Source: an uncultured Bacteroidota bacterium
Lineage (GTDB): Bacteria; Bacteroidota; Bacteroidia; Bacteroidales; SZUA-534
Length of the DNA: 64,000 nt
Reading direction: 5' to 3'
Assembly (NCBI GenBank): GCA_946414435.1
Contig: CAMKOM010000008.1
Span: forward strand, 47,602 to 111,601
In this document: positions 17,182 through 25,653 of the stretch, piece by piece
How the letters are laid out: each line of letters starts with the position of its first letter
How positions within the stretch are numbered: the stretch's first letter is position 1
Translations under genes and position numbers: made by a program
The notes under the pieces: model-generated
Seen by the model: only the letters and a program-made list of their open reading frames with translations
What the model was told of the DNA's origin: nothing
Databases searched by the model: none

Positions 17182-19524
17182 ATGAAAAGATTAGTTTCAG
17201 CAGTTTTGGCGACCTTGTTTGGCGCGCAGATTGCAACCGCACAACAGACAATCAACGGACGCATCACCGACGGTGAGGCTCAACCTGTTGAATTTGCAAA
17301 CATTATTCTAATGGCCGCCGACTCGGCATTCTTGGGCGGCACAGTGTCGGATCTTGAGGGGCGCTTCACGCTTGCGCAGCCCGCCAACGCACACTATATT
17401 AATATCTCGTGCATCGGCTACGAGCGTTTCTTGAAACCGATTGCTGAAGTGTCTGATTTTCAGAACATCACGCTGAACGAGGAATCGACTGAACTTGGCG
17501 AGGTGACGGTGAAGGCCATCGCGCCGAAGACGCAACTGAAAGACGGCGCAATGGTGACAACCGTGCAGGGCACCACGCTTTCGCGGACGGCCAGCACCAC
17601 GCGAATGCTGTCGAACATTCCAGGAATCATCAACCGCAACGGAAATCTTGAAGTCATCGGCCGCGGACAGCCCGAAATTTACATCAACAACCGCAAGGTG
17701 CGCGATTGGAACGAGTTGGAAACGCTGTCGCCTGAAAATATTAAGAATGTGGAAGTTATATCGTCGCCAGGAGCGCGCTACGACGCTTCAGTGACATCGG
17801 TGGTGCGCATCACAACCATCGCGCCCACGGGCGAAGGCTTCGGCTTCTCGCTTGAGTCGAGTTTCGGCCAGGGCTTCCGCGACTACACCCGCTGCTACCA
17901 GGAAAAGGCCAACTTCAACTATCGCAAAAACGGGTTCGACCTGTTCGCCAACTTCCGCGCCGACATCAACCAGAAGACGGGCAATCGAATGGACATCTAC
18001 ACCCTTAACAATTCCGACCACCGTTGGGAAACCAACAACTCGATTAAGGGCACGCAGAAAAACCAGTATGTGCCGACCACCTTCGGGCTCAACTACCAGA
18101 TTGACGAGCGCAACTCGGTGGGCGCGCAGTTCACCCACAAAACCGTTATGAATGAGAAAACCAACGCCCGAAACACGCTCGACGTTATGCGCGACGGCGA
18201 ATTTTTCGACCACATTCTGACGCAGACCGAAGAGCGCCGCACCCACGATTTTGAAAACGACCTGAACGCCTATTTCAACGGCGCGATTGGCGACTTCACA
18301 ATCGATTTTAATGCCGATTTTGTTTACAATCCGACTGATAAAGAGGGTGTTACACCCGAAGAGAGCGACAACTACGACGACCGCAACATTGTGACAACAA
18401 ACAGCGTGCTGAACAAGTTGGCGGCCCAGAAACTTGTTGTAGGACACGAACTTATGGGCGGCCGCATCGACGTTGGCGCCGAGGCCACCTTCACCAACCG
18501 CACCGACGAGACTTCGAGCAACCTTGAAGAGTTTGTGCCGTCGGTGAGCAGCGAAGCACGGCAGAAGGCCATTGCGGGATTCGCCGAGTACAAGCGCACT
18601 TTCGCCCAGAAATACAGCCTTACGGCGGGCCTGCGCTACGAGCATCTGAACCTTGACTTCTACAACAACGGCCAACTTGACAGCGAGGCTTCGACGGTCT
18701 ATAGCGAACTGTTCCCGTCGGTGTCGTTCAGCGGACAATTCGGCAAATACATTCAGTTGCAATTCGCTTATAATGAGAAGATTTCGCGCCCGTCGTACTT
18801 CAGTATGAGCAACAACGTGACCTACGCGAGCCGCTACCTGCAGCAAAAGGGCAACCCCACGCTGAAGCCGACCATCATCCGCTCGGCCGAACTGACGGCA
18901 ACGCTTGTGGTGCTTCAGTTGAAGGCCATCTACACTCACAACAAAAACCACTACATTCAGTATCAGGTTGTGAATGAGGAATATCCAGAGTCGGAAGTTC
19001 TGCATTGGATAAACCTTGACAAACCGACGCTGAACCTGCAGGTTGCCACCCAACTGCCATTGGGCATCTACAAGCCGACAATCGCCTATTTCGTTATGAA
19101 ACAATGGATTGACGACATTGAGTCGGAAGGCCGAATGGTGTCGTGCAACAAGCCGATTCAAGGATTTGTGTTCAACAACTCGGTTGAACTGAAGAGCGGT
19201 TGGCTGTTTGAGTTGAACTCGCAGTTCCTTGGCAAAGGCGGCTGTCAGGATTTGGTTGAGTTGCGCAACCGCACTCTCGACGTCAACTTCTACGTTCATA
19301 AATCGTTCTTCAACAAGGCTTTGGATATTGAGGCGGGAATCCGCGACATCTTTGAGAAGGGCGACAACAAAGTCAAACTCTACAAGCAGTCGGGCTATCT
19401 TGAGCAGACAAACACCTACGACCGCCGCCGCTTTACGTTGAGCGTGAAGTACAACTTCAACCCCGCCAAGAGCAAGTATAAAGGCACAGGCGCAGGAAAT
19501 GCTGAGAAGAGCAGACTTAATTAA
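17182..19524 (+). CDS. TonB-dependent-receptor-like outer membrane beta-barrel protein
   Basis: 780 residues. A signal peptide (about 1-20, ending ATAQQ) is followed by a carboxypeptidase-regulatory-like Ig domain (about 22-105; INGRITDGEAQPVEFANI), a plug-like domain (about 115-215; SNIPGIINRNGNLEVIGRG) and a large outer-membrane barrel with alternating aromatic strands to the C-terminus. This is the OMP_b-brl family common in Bacteroidota. Members act in TonB-type uptake or as outer-membrane channels; no substrate can be read from the sequence and there is no SusD-like partner beside it. It appears to be transcribed alone, with a terminator at 19601. Confidence 0.85.
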   Translation: MKRLVSAVLATLFGAQIATAQQTINGRITDGEAQPVEFANIILMAADSAFLGGTVSDLEGRFTLAQPANAHYINISCIGYERFLKPIAEVSDFQNITLNEESTELGEVTVKAIAPKTQLKDGAMVTTVQGTTLSRTASTTRMLSNIPGIINRNGNLEVIGRGQPEIYINNRKVRDWNELETLSPENIKNVEVISSPGARYDASVTSVVRITTIAPTGEGFGFSLESSFGQGFRDYTRCYQEKANFNYRKNGFDLFANFRADINQKTGNRMDIYTLNNSDHRWETNNSIKGTQKNQYVPTTFGLNYQIDERNSVGAQFTHKTVMNEKTNARNTLDVMRDGEFFDHILTQTEERRTHDFENDLNAYFNGAIGDFTIDFNADFVYNPTDKEGVTPEESDNYDDRNIVTTNSVLNKLAAQKLVVGHELMGGRIDVGAEATFTNRTDETSSNLEEFVPSVSSEARQKAIAGFAEYKRTFAQKYSLTAGLRYEHLNLDFYNNGQLDSEASTVYSELFPSVSFSGQFGKYIQLQFAYNEKISRPSYFSMSNNVTYASRYLQQKGNPTLKPTIIRSAELTATLVVLQLKAIYTHNKNHYIQYQVVNEEYPESEVLHWINLDKPTLNLQVATQLPLGIYKPTIAYFVMKQWIDDIESEGRMVSCNKPIQGFVFNNSVELKSGWLFELNSQFLGKGGCQDLVELRNRTLDVNFYVHKSFFNKALDIEAGIRDIFEKGDNKVKLYKQSGYLEQTNTYDRRRFTLSVKYNFNPAKSKYKGTGAGNAEKSRLN

Positions 19525-19600
19525 GGATTGAAGGATTGAATTTTAGAATAGTTAGTTATCTAAACAGCGAAGCGACTAAACCTTCAGAACTTTAAGAAAG

Positions 19601-19632
19601 AGGCTGTCCAAAAAGTTTTTGGGCGGCCTTTT
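19601..19632 (+). terminator. Terminator, copy 1 of the GGCTGTCC family
   Basis: GGCTGTCCAAAAA pairs with TTTTTGGGCGGCC over up to 13 positions including G-U pairs, then TTTT. A near-identical hairpin follows the next gene at 21461. The remainder of the 19525-19826 spacer has an AAGGATTG direct repeat and an ATC-rich region; I see no exact promoter consensus. Confidence 0.8.
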
Positions 19633-19826
19633 CGTTTGACAATTATAGGTAACGCGCGCGCAAACTCTTTTTTAGGCATACTTACTTTGATTTTTTTATC
19701 AAAAAATTCTTTCTTTTGCCTTGCATATCATTTGTTTGCCAGCAAAAACAACTGCGGTTTTAAAATGTTGGCAATCTGACATATAACGGCATCAACATTA
19801 ATTCAGTCATATAAAATGTTTAAAAG

Positions 19827-21437
19827 ATGAAACTGACTAAACAAGGATTACAAAACAAAGCGGAGTGGGAAGCAAAAGGCTACTCACTTCCACAATTCGA
19901 TCGGGAAAAAGTTGAGGCTGCAACTAAAAAAGAGCCGTTTTGGATTCACTTCGGTGCCGGAAACATTTTTCGTGCTTTTCAGGCCAATGTGGTGCAGGAA
20001 CTTTTAAACAAGGGTGTGATAAACCGTGGTCTTGTGGTCGCTGAGGGCTACGACTACGAGATTATCGAGAAAATGTACCGTCCCCACGACAACATCGGTG
20101 CGCTTGTAACACTCAAATCGAGCGGAAATGTCGAAAAAACTGTGGTCGGCTCAATTATGGAGTCGCTGACGGCCGACAGTTCCAATGCCAACGATTGGTC
20201 GCGGCTGATTGAGATTTTCCGAAATCCTTCGCTTCAAATGGTCACATTCACCATTACAGAAAAAGGCTATCTGCTGAAAAATGCGGCTGGCGTGTTTATG
20301 CCTGGTGTTGAAAGCGATTTTGCCGAAGGACCCGTCCTTCCAAAATCTTACATCGGAAAGGTTGTCACATTGCTTTATGAGCGTTATGCCAACGGCGAAC
20401 TTCCGATTGCAATGGTAAGTATGGACAACTGCTCGCACAACGGCGACAAACTGTATGCCGCTGTCAATGAGTTTGCTAAAGAGTGGGAGAAACGCGGTGT
20501 TTGCAAAAAGGGATTCCTTGATTATGTGAATAACGCGAACAAGGTGTCGTTCCCCTGGACAATGATTGACAAAATCACCCCGCGCCCCGACGCCAAAATT
20601 GAGAGGATTCTTGCCGACGACGGAATTGAACAGCTTGAGCCTGTCATCACAAGCAAGAAAACCTACGTGGCGCCTTTTGTCAACGCCGAAGAGTGCCAGT
20701 ATCTGGTTCTTGAGGATAATTTCCCCAACGGCCGTCCCGAACTTGAAAAAGCGGGATTGTATTTTACCAATCGCGAGACGGTGGACAAGGTGGAGAAAAT
20801 GAAAGTGTGCACCTGTCTGAACCCGCTTCACACATTCCTTGCCGTGAGCGGCTGCCTGCTTGGCTACACACTTATTGCCGACGAAATGAAAGACCCTGAT
20901 TTGCTGCGTCTTGTCAAACGTTTGGGATATGAGGAAGGCCTGCCTGTTGTTGTCGACCCAGGCATCATCAAACCGCGCAACTTTATCGACGAAGTTGTTG
21001 ACATCCGCATTCCGAATCCGTTTATGCCTGACACACCGCAGCGCATTGCTTGCGACACATCGCAAAAACTGAGCATACGCTTTGGCGAAACAATTAAAGG
21101 CTATCTCTCACGCAACGATTTGAACGTGGCCAATTTGGAGGTTATCCCCGCTGTTTTCGCTTTGTGGATGCGCTACCTTATGGCAATCGACGATAACGGA
21201 AACGCATTTGAGCTAAGCCCCGACCCGCTTTTGGACGATGTGAGAAAATACGTCGCCGATGTCAAGATTGGCGGAGACGCTGCTGCGGCTTGCAAGGCGG
21301 TTGAGCCGCTTATGCACCGTAAAGAGATTTTCGGCGTCGATTTGTTTGAGGCAGGACTTGCCAATAAGGTATGCGGCTACTTCGCAAAACTTATTGCCGA
21401 CAAAGGCTCTGTCAGAGCAGTGCTGAAAGGCATTTGA
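19827..21437 (+). CDS. Mannitol dehydrogenase family oxidoreductase (fructuronate reductase-like)
   Basis: 536 residues, cytoplasmic NAD(P)-dependent sugar-acid or polyol oxidoreductase of the mannitol dehydrogenase/UxuB/UxaB family. The N-terminal Rossmann motif is WIHFGAGNIFRAF (39-51), the family's SxDN pattern appears as SMDNCSHNG, and the active-site region is CLNPLHTFLA (about 331-340). In characterised relatives the catalytic lysine sits five residues before the conserved Asn; here the nearest Lys is six before it and the exact position is Val, so either the loop is shifted or the residue is changed. Bacteroidota use such enzymes in hexuronate breakdown, but no uronate genes adjoin it, so the substrate is open. 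It sits between two terminators and is monocistronic. Confidence 0.8.
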   Translation: MKLTKQGLQNKAEWEAKGYSLPQFDREKVEAATKKEPFWIHFGAGNIFRAFQANVVQELLNKGVINRGLVVAEGYDYEIIEKMYRPHDNIGALVTLKSSGNVEKTVVGSIMESLTADSSNANDWSRLIEIFRNPSLQMVTFTITEKGYLLKNAAGVFMPGVESDFAEGPVLPKSYIGKVVTLLYERYANGELPIAMVSMDNCSHNGDKLYAAVNEFAKEWEKRGVCKKGFLDYVNNANKVSFPWTMIDKITPRPDAKIERILADDGIEQLEPVITSKKTYVAPFVNAEECQYLVLEDNFPNGRPELEKAGLYFTNRETVDKVEKMKVCTCLNPLHTFLAVSGCLLGYTLIADEMKDPDLLRLVKRLGYEEGLPVVVDPGIIKPRNFIDEVVDIRIPNPFMPDTPQRIACDTSQKLSIRFGETIKGYLSRNDLNVANLEVIPAVFALWMRYLMAIDDNGNAFELSPDPLLDDVRKYVADVKIGGDAAAACKAVEPLMHRKEIFGVDLFEAGLANKVCGYFAKLIADKGSVRAVLKGI

Positions 21438-21460
21438 CAATAAGTGCGATAATCTGAACG

Positions 21461-21496
21461 AGGCTGTCCAAGTGGTTTTTGGGCAGCCTTTTTTTT
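21461..21496 (+). terminator. Terminator, copy 2 of the GGCTGTCC family
   Basis: GGCTGTCCAA pairs with TTGGGCAGCC, followed by T8; the left arm AGGCTGTCCA is identical to that of the hairpin at 19601. Confidence 0.9.
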
Positions 21497-21815
21497 GTAA
21501 AACATACAAGAAGAGTTTGTTTTCAGATATTCAAAAACTCACACACGAATAGCGATTTGCCTGATTTTGCCGCCATAATTCATTTAAGTTCAGGCACTTT
21601 CAATAAATGATATGAATCAAGAATTTTCAAAGCCCACTCTTGCGCGGACAACAAAATGAATTGATTCAAAAGATGCTATCTTCTTGATTATCAACACGCA
21701 CTATTTTGGTGCGCTGTTAAGATTTTATTGCGCCAAAACCCGATGGTTTCCTTATAACATACTGATAATTTGGTGTTTATCACTAAAAACATCCGCAACA
21801 CGTGCCGAACAATTA

Positions 21816-21847
21816 TTTGCAACATCGGCGGGCGGCATTTACTTTTG
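21816..21847 (+). promoter_or_regulatory. Bacteroidota promoter for the serine hydrolase gene
   Basis: TTTG (21816-21819), 20-nt spacer, TACTTTTG (21840-21847): both halves of the Bacteroidota consensus at the expected distance. Predicted transcript start is near 21854, giving a leader of about 40 nt. The rest of the 21497-21815 spacer shows nothing I can name. Confidence 0.75.
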
Positions 21848-21895
21848 GCTTGCGATTTTGAAACGAACAGTTTAACAATTAAAAAACAAATAGAT

Positions 21896-23512
21896 ATGAA
21901 ATCATTAGCAAAAACCTTCGCCGCATTATGTTGCGCCGCCGTCTGCACCGCTTGCAGCCAGCAGACAACCGACCAGAAACTCGACGCTTATTTCAGCACT
22001 CTCGACGGGCATTTTATGGGCTCGGTGGTGGTGCAGCGCGACGGGCAGACCATCTATCAGCGCTCGTTGGGTTGGGCCGACGTTGAGAACCAGATTCCCT
22101 GCACGGCCGAGACGCAGTTCCGCATCGGGTCAATCTCGAAGCCGTTTACAGCGGTTATGGTGCTGAAGGCCGCCAACGAGGGCCGCCTGTCGCTCAACGA
22201 CAACATCGCCAAGTATTTCCCCGACGCACAAATTCCTAATGCAGAGCAGATTACCATCAACCATCTGCTTTATCACCGCAGCGGCTTGGTGGATATTGTC
22301 AACGACAAGCCGTATGAGTATCTGACCTATTATTTGACACCGCAGACGCGCCAGCAGATTCTTGAGCGCGTGGCCGCCGCAGGCACCAATTCCGCGCCCG
22401 ACAGCACTTTCCGCTACTGCAACACGGGCTACAATCTGCTCGGCTACATCTTGGAAGACGTTTACGGAAAGTCGTATGCCGAGGTTGTTGACGAACTGAT
22501 TGTCAAGCCGTTGGACTTGCGGCACACACGTTTCAGCGAGGCCGTAAATCCGCAGCGCGGCGACGCACGCTCATACGCGCTGCTTGACCATTGGCAGGTT
22601 CAGCCCGAAACCGACGCGTCGGTGGCATTGGGCGCGGGCGCAATGGCATCGACACCCGCCGACCTTGCGAAATTCGGCAAGGCGCTGTTCGACGGCATCT
22701 TCGGCGACAATCTGCGCGAGCAAATGAAAGAACTGAACGAGGGCATCGGCCGCGGCCTGTTCACGTTCTCGCACAACGGCCATTCGGGCTACGGCCACTC
22801 GGGCGCCATCGACGGCTTCAGGTCGCAACTTGAGGTTTTCGACAACCTGACAATCTCCATCTGCTCAAACGGCACCGACATCGACCTTAACAAAATCACC
22901 TTGGCCATTCTCGACGCTGTGGACGGGAAGGACATTGAAATGCCCGATTTCTCGAAATACGTCGAACTTTCGGCCGAGCAACTTGCGCAGTACACGGGCG
23001 TTTTCCGTTGCGAGGCGCTTGGAATGGAAGTGACGGTGACGGTGGCAGGCAATCGGCTGTGCGCACAGGCGGCGGGGCAGCAGTCTTTTCCGCTCGACGC
23101 CCTTTCGGCTGACCAATTCGAGAATGCAGGTGTGGGCGTTGTCATTACTGTCGCACCCGACCGCAACAAAATCACACTCAAGCAAATGGGGCAGACATTT
23201 GAGTTTGTGAGAAAATCGGCTAACGCCGATAATCAGACTGAAACACAATCGGTTGCGCTAACCAGTGAGCAGTTGGCGGCATATGTCGGGACCTACTCGT
23301 CGGCGCAGTTGGGAATGGACTTGAAAATCACGTCAGACGGCACGCGGCTGCAAGGCCAGGCCACGGGACAGCCAGCCTTTCCGCTCACCGCAACATCGGA
23401 AACCGATTTCGAGTTCAAGTCTGCAGGCATTGTCATCATATTTAACCTTGCGGATAAAAAACTGACACTCAAGCAGAACGGCGGACAATTTGATTTTTTG
23501 AAGAAAGAGTAG
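21896..23512 (+). CDS. Beta-lactamase/penicillin-binding-family serine hydrolase lipoprotein
   Basis: 538 residues from ATG 21896; the track's longer start overlaps the promoter. The N-terminus is a lipoprotein-like signal (LCCAAVCTAC). The class C beta-lactamase fold shows all three motifs: SISK (S79, K82), YCN (Y174) and HSG (H301). Relatives are D-aminopeptidases, esterases and PBP4-like peptidases acting in the periplasm; a true beta-lactamase is not implied. After the catalytic domain come two similar C-terminal beta domains of about 82 residues (about 359-440 and 454-536), each starting with an L-(S/T)-(A/S)-E-Q-L-A pattern and each holding an ITLKQ/LTLKQ strand, so the tail has been duplicated. 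A full promoter lies upstream; the next gene follows after 117 nt. Confidence 0.87.
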   Translation: MKSLAKTFAALCCAAVCTACSQQTTDQKLDAYFSTLDGHFMGSVVVQRDGQTIYQRSLGWADVENQIPCTAETQFRIGSISKPFTAVMVLKAANEGRLSLNDNIAKYFPDAQIPNAEQITINHLLYHRSGLVDIVNDKPYEYLTYYLTPQTRQQILERVAAAGTNSAPDSTFRYCNTGYNLLGYILEDVYGKSYAEVVDELIVKPLDLRHTRFSEAVNPQRGDARSYALLDHWQVQPETDASVALGAGAMASTPADLAKFGKALFDGIFGDNLREQMKELNEGIGRGLFTFSHNGHSGYGHSGAIDGFRSQLEVFDNLTISICSNGTDIDLNKITLAILDAVDGKDIEMPDFSKYVELSAEQLAQYTGVFRCEALGMEVTVTVAGNRLCAQAAGQQSFPLDALSADQFENAGVGVVITVAPDRNKITLKQMGQTFEFVRKSANADNQTETQSVALTSEQLAAYVGTYSSAQLGMDLKITSDGTRLQGQATGQPAFPLTATSETDFEFKSAGIVIIFNLADKKLTLKQNGGQFDFLKKE

Positions 23513-23531
23513 AATATTTAGGAATTATAAT

Positions 23532-23557
23532 GTAGTGACGCGATTTATCCCGTTCAC
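23532..23557. repeat. Decayed palindromic intergenic repeat
   Basis: GTAGTGACGCGATTTATCCC followed by GTTCAC is an imperfect palindrome resembling the GTAGGGACG...CGTCCCTAC element at 24486. Probably an eroded member of the same palindromic family. Confidence 0.45.
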
Positions 23558-23580
23558 ATAAATCTGAAATACAATATGTT

Positions 23581-23610
23581 ATCGGTTAAAATCGGATTAA
23601 ATCGGTTAGA
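23581..23610 (+). repeat. Three tandem 10-nt repeats
   Basis: ATCGGTTAAA, ATCGGATTAA, ATCGGTTAGA lie head to tail just before the next gene's start. Could be chance or a binding-site array; nothing decides. Confidence 0.6.
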
Positions 23611-23629
23611 AACAATAAAACTTTTAACA

Positions 23630-24442
23630 ATGAAACTATTACCATTAATAATGATATTCGCCGCAATGCCGATAATCGGTTTTGGGCAAACCACAGTCAG
23701 TGGCAACATTCTGAACGAGCGCGGCGAAAAGGTTGAATATGTCAGCATCGGGTTCAATCGCGACAGCGTGGGCACCATTTCGGACGGCGACGGGCATTTC
23801 TCGCTGAAAATCCCCGCAGGACGCACTAACACGTTAGTTTTCAGCCACGTATCGTATCTGCCGACAGAAATTCCATTTGAAACATATTCGGCAGGCAACG
23901 AACTGACTATCGTTTTGAAAGACAAAATGATAGTGCTGCCCGAAGTTACGGTTGGAAAGCAGAGCAAGCCCAAAACCATTGTGGGCCGCGGAATGCCAAT
24001 GCCAGGCAGTTGCGTGCTCACGGGGCGCGGCACCCCCGACGGCCCCGAGGGCGGACCAATGTTCACTCCCGATAAAGATTACATTATCAGCAACATACTA
24101 TTAGACATTAAAAAATGTACTTACAAAGAGTGCAAGTTGAGTTTCAACCTATACGAGAGACGCGACAGCCAACTTGTCAACGTTCTTCAGAAACCGATTT
24201 ATCAGACTGTGCAACAATCAAATAAAGACTTCACGCTCAATGTTGAGCCGACCGACATTCTATGGCTGAAACGCGGCACAGAGTACTATTTAAGCGTGTC
24301 AATGGTGGACAGCGAAGGCGAAGGCACGCTTATGCTCGACGCAAGTATGAAAAGCGGCTATTTCCGCAAAGGGCTGATTAACGGCGAGATAAAGAAAGTG
24401 CCCGTCTGCCCTGCGATTGCGGTGAAGGGGAATGAATTGTGA
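23630..24442 (+). CDS. Secreted carboxypeptidase-regulatory-like domain protein
   Basis: 270 residues from ATG 23630, chosen because a signal peptide starts there (MKLLPLIMIFAAMPIIGFGQ); the track ORF adds an upstream tail that runs through the tandem repeat. Residues about 20-105 form a carboxypeptidase-regulatory-like Ig domain (VSGNILNERGEKVEYVSIGF, DGHFSLKIP). The remaining 160 residues are beta-rich, with paired cysteines near KKCTYKECK, and I do not recognise them. Such proteins sit in the periplasm or on the surface in Bacteroidota. It follows the serine hydrolase on the same strand without a visible terminator, so cotranscription is possible. Confidence 0.75.
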   Translation: MKLLPLIMIFAAMPIIGFGQTTVSGNILNERGEKVEYVSIGFNRDSVGTISDGDGHFSLKIPAGRTNTLVFSHVSYLPTEIPFETYSAGNELTIVLKDKMIVLPEVTVGKQSKPKTIVGRGMPMPGSCVLTGRGTPDGPEGGPMFTPDKDYIISNILLDIKKCTYKECKLSFNLYERRDSQLVNVLQKPIYQTVQQSNKDFTLNVEPTDILWLKRGTEYYLSVSMVDSEGEGTLMLDASMKSGYFRKGLINGEIKKVPVCPAIAVKGNEL

Positions 24443-24485
24443 TTTAAGGTGTTGGTGATTTATGATTTTATTTAAATTAAATACA

Positions 24486-24513
24486 GTAGGGACGCGGCAC
24501 GCCACGTCCCTAC
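24486..24513. repeat. REP-like palindrome
   Basis: Perfect 9-bp arms GTAGGGACG/CGTCCCTAC around a 10-nt GC-rich centre. It has no T-run, so it is not a standard terminator. From memory, similar GTAGGGAC palindromes are dispersed between genes in Bacteroidota. Confidence 0.75.
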
Positions 24514-24552
24514 GTCTAAACTTCAAACTTGTTAAACTTTAAACTTTAGATT
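24514..24552 (+). repeat. AACTTTAAAC-type short repeats before the CPBP gene
   Basis: Spacer made of imperfect units AAACTT(C/G/T)AAAC repeated up to the start codon. Similar to the longer array at 25555. Confidence 0.55.
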
Positions 24553-25518
24553 ATGAACTTTTTTGAAAACGCCCGTGAGGGCAAAAACCACTGGCTGCGG
24601 TATGTGGCAGTGATGGCAATCGCTTTCATTGCGGCGCAAATTCCGTCTATCATTTATATAGTGGGATTGGTTGTGAAAAAAATGAGTGAAGGCAATTTCA
24701 GCCCTGAACAGTTGGCGGGTCTTATCAATTTGAATTCCCAAACGGGATTCTTGGTTTTGATGCTTACATTCGTGTTCTGGGTTGGCCTGATGTGGCTTCT
24801 GTTCAAGCCGTTCCACAAGCGCGAGCCGATGACGATGATTTCGGGCGACCGTCGATTCCGCGCCGACCGTTTCTTTGGCGCGGCAGGCGTCTATTTCGTT
24901 TGTCTTTTAATCTTTTGGACGCTGTTGGCCATTGTCAGCCCCGATGCTTTCACCTTCCATTTCAGCGCCACGAAATTCCTTGTCGGCCTTTTGCTGGCAC
25001 TGATTTTTGCGCCTTTCCAAACGGGCTGCGAGGAACTGATAATGCGCGGCTACCTACTGCCTGGCTTCGGGCTCTGCACCAAAAGCAAAATCTGGGCGCT
25101 GGTGATTGTGACGCTTATCTTCGCTCTGTTGCACTGCAACAACAATGAGGTTTCCGACTTCGGATTCATACGCGCAATGGTTGTCTATCTGACAGGCAGT
25201 CTAATGTTTGGATTTTTCACAATTTTAAACGATGGAATCGAATTCTCGTGGGGAATGCATTTTGCCCACAATTTTACGGGGTTCACGTTGTTTGCCGTTG
25301 AGGGCAACGAGTATGGCTCTTCGCCGCTCTTCACAGTCACAAAAGATTTCGCATCGGACACATTGTTGCTTATTCCTGCTTTAGAAATTCTAATATCTGT
25401 GGCTCTCTACTTCATTTTCCGCAAGAAATTCGGCTGGAATATCCGCGAGGCGTTCGACAGCAGCCGATTGAAGGCGGTTTGTGAGGGAAAATTAACTACA
25501 GAAAGTGATTTTGCTTGA
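24553..25518 (+). CDS. CPBP family intramembrane glutamic protease
   Basis: 321-residue integral membrane protein of the CAAX/ABI (CPBP) family. About eight hydrophobic segments are visible. The family's catalytic motifs are present: EELIMR (E160, E161, R165), a later HCNN after FALL, and HFAHN near 240. Bacterial members are implicated in peptide processing or in self-immunity to bacteriocins; the actual substrate is unknown. Its position just before an ABC-2 exporter pair, on the same strand, repeats a common pairing of CPBP proteases with such exporters and hints at a shared role, but this is inference. Confidence 0.87.
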   Translation: MNFFENAREGKNHWLRYVAVMAIAFIAAQIPSIIYIVGLVVKKMSEGNFSPEQLAGLINLNSQTGFLVLMLTFVFWVGLMWLLFKPFHKREPMTMISGDRRFRADRFFGAAGVYFVCLLIFWTLLAIVSPDAFTFHFSATKFLVGLLLALIFAPFQTGCEELIMRGYLLPGFGLCTKSKIWALVIVTLIFALLHCNNNEVSDFGFIRAMVVYLTGSLMFGFFTILNDGIEFSWGMHFAHNFTGFTLFAVEGNEYGSSPLFTVTKDFASDTLLLIPALEILISVALYFIFRKKFGWNIREAFDSSRLKAVCEGKLTTESDFA

Positions 25519-25554
25519 AAAAGATATTAACCTGTGATATTTACACGTTAAAAT

Positions 25555-25653
25555 CACTTTAAACCTGTTCAACTCGTTAAACTTTAAACCAAACTACTAC
25601 CTTCGGAAAAAACTTAAAACTTCAAAAACTTAAAACTCAAAACTTTAAGCAAA
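25555..25653 (+). repeat. AAACTTTAAAC-type low-complexity array
   Basis: Degenerate short-period units (GTTAAACTTTAAAC, CTTAAAACTTC, CTTAAAACTC, AAAACTTTAAG) fill the spacer to the ABC ATPase start. Confidence 0.55.

Noticed and set aside
17788-19299. 503-residue minus-strand ORF inside the barrel gene
   Set aside because: Antisense shadow of a clearly coding, domain-rich plus-strand gene; no signal, motif or start region of its own.
21896-23512. Antibiotic-resistance beta-lactamase
   Set aside because: Motifs are those of the broad serine hydrolase/PBP group with duplicated tail domains; nothing points to drug hydrolysis.
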